A stretch of DNA of 8,689 bases. Origin: Flavobacteriales bacterium. GTDB lineage: Bacteria; Bacteroidota; Bacteroidia; Flavobacteriales; BACL11. A program made the translations under genes and the position numbers. Below the pieces are notes generated by a model, which made no database searches, was not told where the DNA came from, and saw only the letters and a program-made list of their open reading frames with translations. Where the stretch lies: positions 11,390 to 20,078 of the forward strand of contig PBQB01000057.1 in the NCBI GenBank assembly GCA_002724895.1, written 5' to 3'. Below are positions 6,284 to 8,689 of this stretch, one piece after another; position 1 is the stretch's first letter, and each line of letters opens with the position of its first letter.

Positions 6284-8155
6284 ATGATAATAGAAGATGT
6301 TTATGACGTTATTGTTGTTGGAGGGGGACATGCTGGATGTGAAGCGGCAAACGCTGCTGCTAAATTAGGGTCAAAAGTTTTATTAATTTCTCAAAATTTA
6401 GAAACTATTGCTAGAATGTCTTGCAATCCAGCAATGGGTGGTGTTGCAAAAGGACAAATAATTAGAGAAATTGATGCGTTAGGAGGGCTTACTGGAGTAA
6501 TTACCGATTTGTCAATGATACAATTTAGGATGCTAAATAAAAGTAAGGGTCCTGCCATGTGGAGTCCAAGAGCTCAATGCGACAGAAAAATTTTTGAAAA
6601 AGAATGGCGTAAAGCTTTAGAGGCAAATAAAAATATTGATTTTTGGCAAGATACTGTTGAAAATATTTCTACAAAAAATAAAAATGTCACAGGTGTAATT
6701 ACTAAAATGGGCATAAAAATCAAAAGTAAATCTGTTATTCTATGTAATGGCACATTTCTAAATGGACTTATTCACTTGGGGAAAAAAAACTATATGGGCG
6801 GACGTTCAGGAGAACCTGCAGCAGAAGGTATAACGAAGCAACTTATTGAATTAGGCTTTCAACATGGTAGAATGAAAACAGGCACTCCTCCTAGATTAGA
6901 TGGGAGAACAATTAATTATAAAAAAACTATAGAACAAAAAGGAGATAAAGAATGTGGTTCTTTTTCATATGGCAATACTAAAAAAATTAAAAAGCAATTT
7001 TCCTGCTATATTACACATACAACAAAAGAAGTTCACAAAATACTTAAAGGGGGGTTTAAAGATTCGCCTATGTATAACGGAAGAATTAAGGGTGTTGGTC
7101 CCAGATATTGCCCTTCAATTGAAGATAAAATAGAACGGTTTTCAGAAAAAGAATCACACCAACTGTTTATTGAGCCAGAAGGAAAAGAAACTATAGAAAT
7201 TTACCTCAATGGTTTTTCTACCTCACTTCCAGAAGATATCCAATTGAGAGCGTTAAGAAAAATTAAAGGCCTAGAAAAAGTGAAAATGTTTAGAGCTGGG
7301 TATGCTATTGAATATGACTATTTTCCTCCAACACAGCTAAAACACACTCTAGAAACAAAAATTAAAAATAACTTGTTTTTTTGTGGGCAGATTAACGGTA
7401 CAACAGGATATGAAGAAGCCGCGTGTCAAGGATTAATTGCAGGAATCAATGCACACCAAAAGATTAATAAAAAAACAAGCTTTATTCTTTCAAGATCTGA
7501 AGCTTACATAGGGGTATTAATAGATGACCTAATAACTAAAGGAACAGAAGAGCCGTACAGGATGTTTACATCTAGAGCAGAATTTAGGCTTTTACTAAGA
7601 CAAGACAATGCAGATTCTAGATTGACTGAAAAAGGATACAGGTTAGGCTTAGCAACAAAGGAACGATACGACAACAATAAAACTAAACAAGAAAAAATTA
7701 AATTAATGGTATCCTACCTTAAAAAAACAAGCTGTAACCATCTGGCTATCAACGAATTACTTAAAAAAAAGAAGAGCTCCTTACTAAAACAAAAAGTAAA
7801 GCTTATTACACTATTAGCCAGGCCAAACATCTATATCAAAGATCTAATTAATTATACGGAACTAAATTACTTTATCAAAGAAAATATGATTGATGAGCAA
7901 GTAATAGCTCAAGTAGAGATCGAAATTAAATATGACGGGTACTTAAAAAAAGAGAGAGAGTCTGTCAAAAAAAATAAACGATTAGAGGATATAGTCTTAA
8001 AAGAAGACATAGACTATGACAAATTTCACTCTATATCAGCTGAAGGAAAAGAAAAACTTAAAACTGTTAAGCCAACAACAATAGGTCAAGCGTCTAGAAT
8101 TAGTGGCGTAAGTCCATCTGATGTTAATGTATTACTAGTATACTTAGGAAGATGA
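6284..8155 (+). CDS. mnmG: tRNA uridine-5-carboxymethylaminomethyl modification enzyme MnmG (GidA)
   Basis: With MnmE, this FAD enzyme builds the carboxymethylaminomethyl group on U34 of tRNAs reading split codon boxes (Lys, Glu, Gln, Leu, Arg), using methylene-tetrahydrofolate, NADH and glycine or ammonium. The 623 residues fit the full-length family. The FAD-binding VVGGGHAGCEAA lies at 11-22. The two catalytic cysteines are C47 in MSCNPAMGG and C276 in the GidA signature GPRYCPSIEDKIERF. The second signature, GQINGTTGYEEAACQGLIAG, spans 368-387, with a Cys before it where Ala or Gly is usual. The C-terminal helical domain that contacts MnmE ends in QASRISGVSPSDVNVLLVYL. The gene follows ybeY by two bases, starts at an ATG in A-rich DNA without a Shine-Dalgarno sequence, and its TGA overlaps the next ATG. 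No damage is visible. Confidence 0.97.
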   Translation: MIIEDVYDVIVVGGGHAGCEAANAAAKLGSKVLLISQNLETIARMSCNPAMGGVAKGQIIREIDALGGLTGVITDLSMIQFRMLNKSKGPAMWSPRAQCDRKIFEKEWRKALEANKNIDFWQDTVENISTKNKNVTGVITKMGIKIKSKSVILCNGTFLNGLIHLGKKNYMGGRSGEPAAEGITKQLIELGFQHGRMKTGTPPRLDGRTINYKKTIEQKGDKECGSFSYGNTKKIKKQFSCYITHTTKEVHKILKGGFKDSPMYNGRIKGVGPRYCPSIEDKIERFSEKESHQLFIEPEGKETIEIYLNGFSTSLPEDIQLRALRKIKGLEKVKMFRAGYAIEYDYFPPTQLKHTLETKIKNNLFFCGQINGTTGYEEAACQGLIAGINAHQKINKKTSFILSRSEAYIGVLIDDLITKGTEEPYRMFTSRAEFRLLLRQDNADSRLTEKGYRLGLATKERYDNNKTKQEKIKLMVSYLKKTSCNHLAINELLKKKKSSLLKQKVKLITLLARPNIYIKDLINYTELNYFIKENMIDEQVIAQVEIEIKYDGYLKKERESVKKNKRLEDIVLKEDIDYDKFHSISAEGKEKLKTVKPTTIGQASRISGVSPSDVNVLLVYLGR

Positions 8156-8689
8156 GATACTTAAAGCAATGCCCCGTATGTAATAATATAAAGTTTAAAG
8201 ACTGGTTGATATGCACAGATCATTCGGTTTCTAAAGAACAATTCAATATTGTTTCATGTGAAACATGTGGATTTTTATTCACAAATCCAAAACCAAAGGA
8301 TGATGATATAAATAAATATTATATTTCCAGCAATTATATTTCTCACACAAACAAAAAAAAAGGTCTTCTTAATTGGCTTTATCAACTTGTGAGAAAAAAA
8401 ACAATACACAAAAAACTAAAACTACTAAAGAAATTTAAAGGAAATGGTACACATTTAGATATTGGCTGTGGAACAGGAGAGTTTCTGTACGCCTGTAAAA
8501 AGAATGATTATAAAACACTTGGTATTGAACCTTCTGATCTAGCAAGAAAAAAAGCTGTGAAAAACTATAACTTAAACATCAGTGATGATGTTACTCTTAG
8601 TTCATTGAAAGACGACTCAATAGATTCAATAAGCATGTGGCATGTTTTAGAACATATTAATGATATTAATAATTTTATTATTCAACTTA
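8152..8689 (+). CDS. Class I SAM-dependent methyltransferase with N-terminal zinc ribbon (partial, 3' end missing)
   Basis: The first 179 codons are present and the frame is open to the window end, so the C terminus is missing. Two cysteine pairs, C7-P-V-C10 and C36-E-T-C39, form a predicted zinc ribbon. After a basic linker, LDIGCGTGEF (102-111) is motif I of class I methyltransferases, which binds S-adenosylmethionine. GIEPSDLARKKA (124-135) holds the acidic motif II residue E126, and the later MWHVLEHI (162-169) is typical of the Methyltransf_11/23-like superfamily. The substrate is not evident: relatives with this layout are often labelled only as methyltransferases, some of them in sugar or lipid pathways. 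The ATG at 8152 overlaps the mnmG TGA in ATGA, suggesting coupled translation and a place in the same operon. Family assignment is sure; the reaction is unknown. Confidence 0.9.
   Translation, partial: MRYLKQCPVCNNIKFKDWLICTDHSVSKEQFNIVSCETCGFLFTNPKPKDDDINKYYISSNYISHTNKKKGLLNWLYQLVRKKTIHKKLKLLKKFKGNGTHLDIGCGTGEFLYACKKNDYKTLGIEPSDLARKKAVKNYNLNISDDVTLSSLKDDSIDSISMWHVLEHINDINNFIIQL

Noticed and set aside
1..8689. CRISPR array, insertion sequence, tRNA/rRNA gene, toxin-antitoxin or phage-defence system
   Set aside because: I found no regularly spaced repeats, transposase motifs, inverted-repeat ends, cloverleaf-like sequence or defence-protein signatures on either strand; all long frames are explained by housekeeping or known conserved families.

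Overview
The window looks like ordinary chromosomal DNA of an AT-rich member of the Bacteroidota, most likely a flavobacterium-like marine or streamlined lineage. Four things point there: the protein families (a DUF6122 membrane protein, a DUF4175 coiled-coil giant, and the Bacteroidota forms of YbeY, GluRS and MnmG), the gene order DUF4175-ybeY-mnmG-methyltransferase, two promoter boxes of the Bacteroidota type TAnnTTTG, and the lack of clear Shine-Dalgarno sequences. Species cannot be named from this sequence alone.

Layout. Positions 1-220 hold no gene that I can support. Positions 221-2534 are on the minus strand: gltX (glutamyl-tRNA synthetase) is followed, with a 4-base ATGA overlap, by folB (dihydroneopterin aldolase). 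After a 101-base gap with a probable terminator hairpin comes a small DUF6122 membrane protein. A 71-base intergenic region (2535-2605) carries back-to-back TAnnTTTG boxes that start gltX leftward and the long operon rightward. Positions 2606-8689 are on the plus strand: a DUF4175 protein of 1097 residues, ybeY (rRNA maturation endonuclease, 26-base overlap), mnmG (tRNA wobble-uridine modification, 2-base gap) and a zinc-ribbon class I methyltransferase (ATGA overlap) that runs off the window end.

How the genes fit together. Three of the seven genes serve translation: GltX charges tRNA-Glu, MnmG with MnmE modifies U34 of tRNAs that include tRNA-Glu, and YbeY matures 16S rRNA. FolB makes folate, the source of the one-carbon unit that MnmEG uses. 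The DUF4175 protein is an envelope-anchored coiled coil of unknown function that is co-transcribed with this core; it is the least understood part of the window. I see no mobile element, CRISPR array, RNA gene, defence system or sign of recent transfer. The window reads as a conserved housekeeping region, with the unknowns concentrated in DUF4175, DUF6122 and the terminal methyltransferase.
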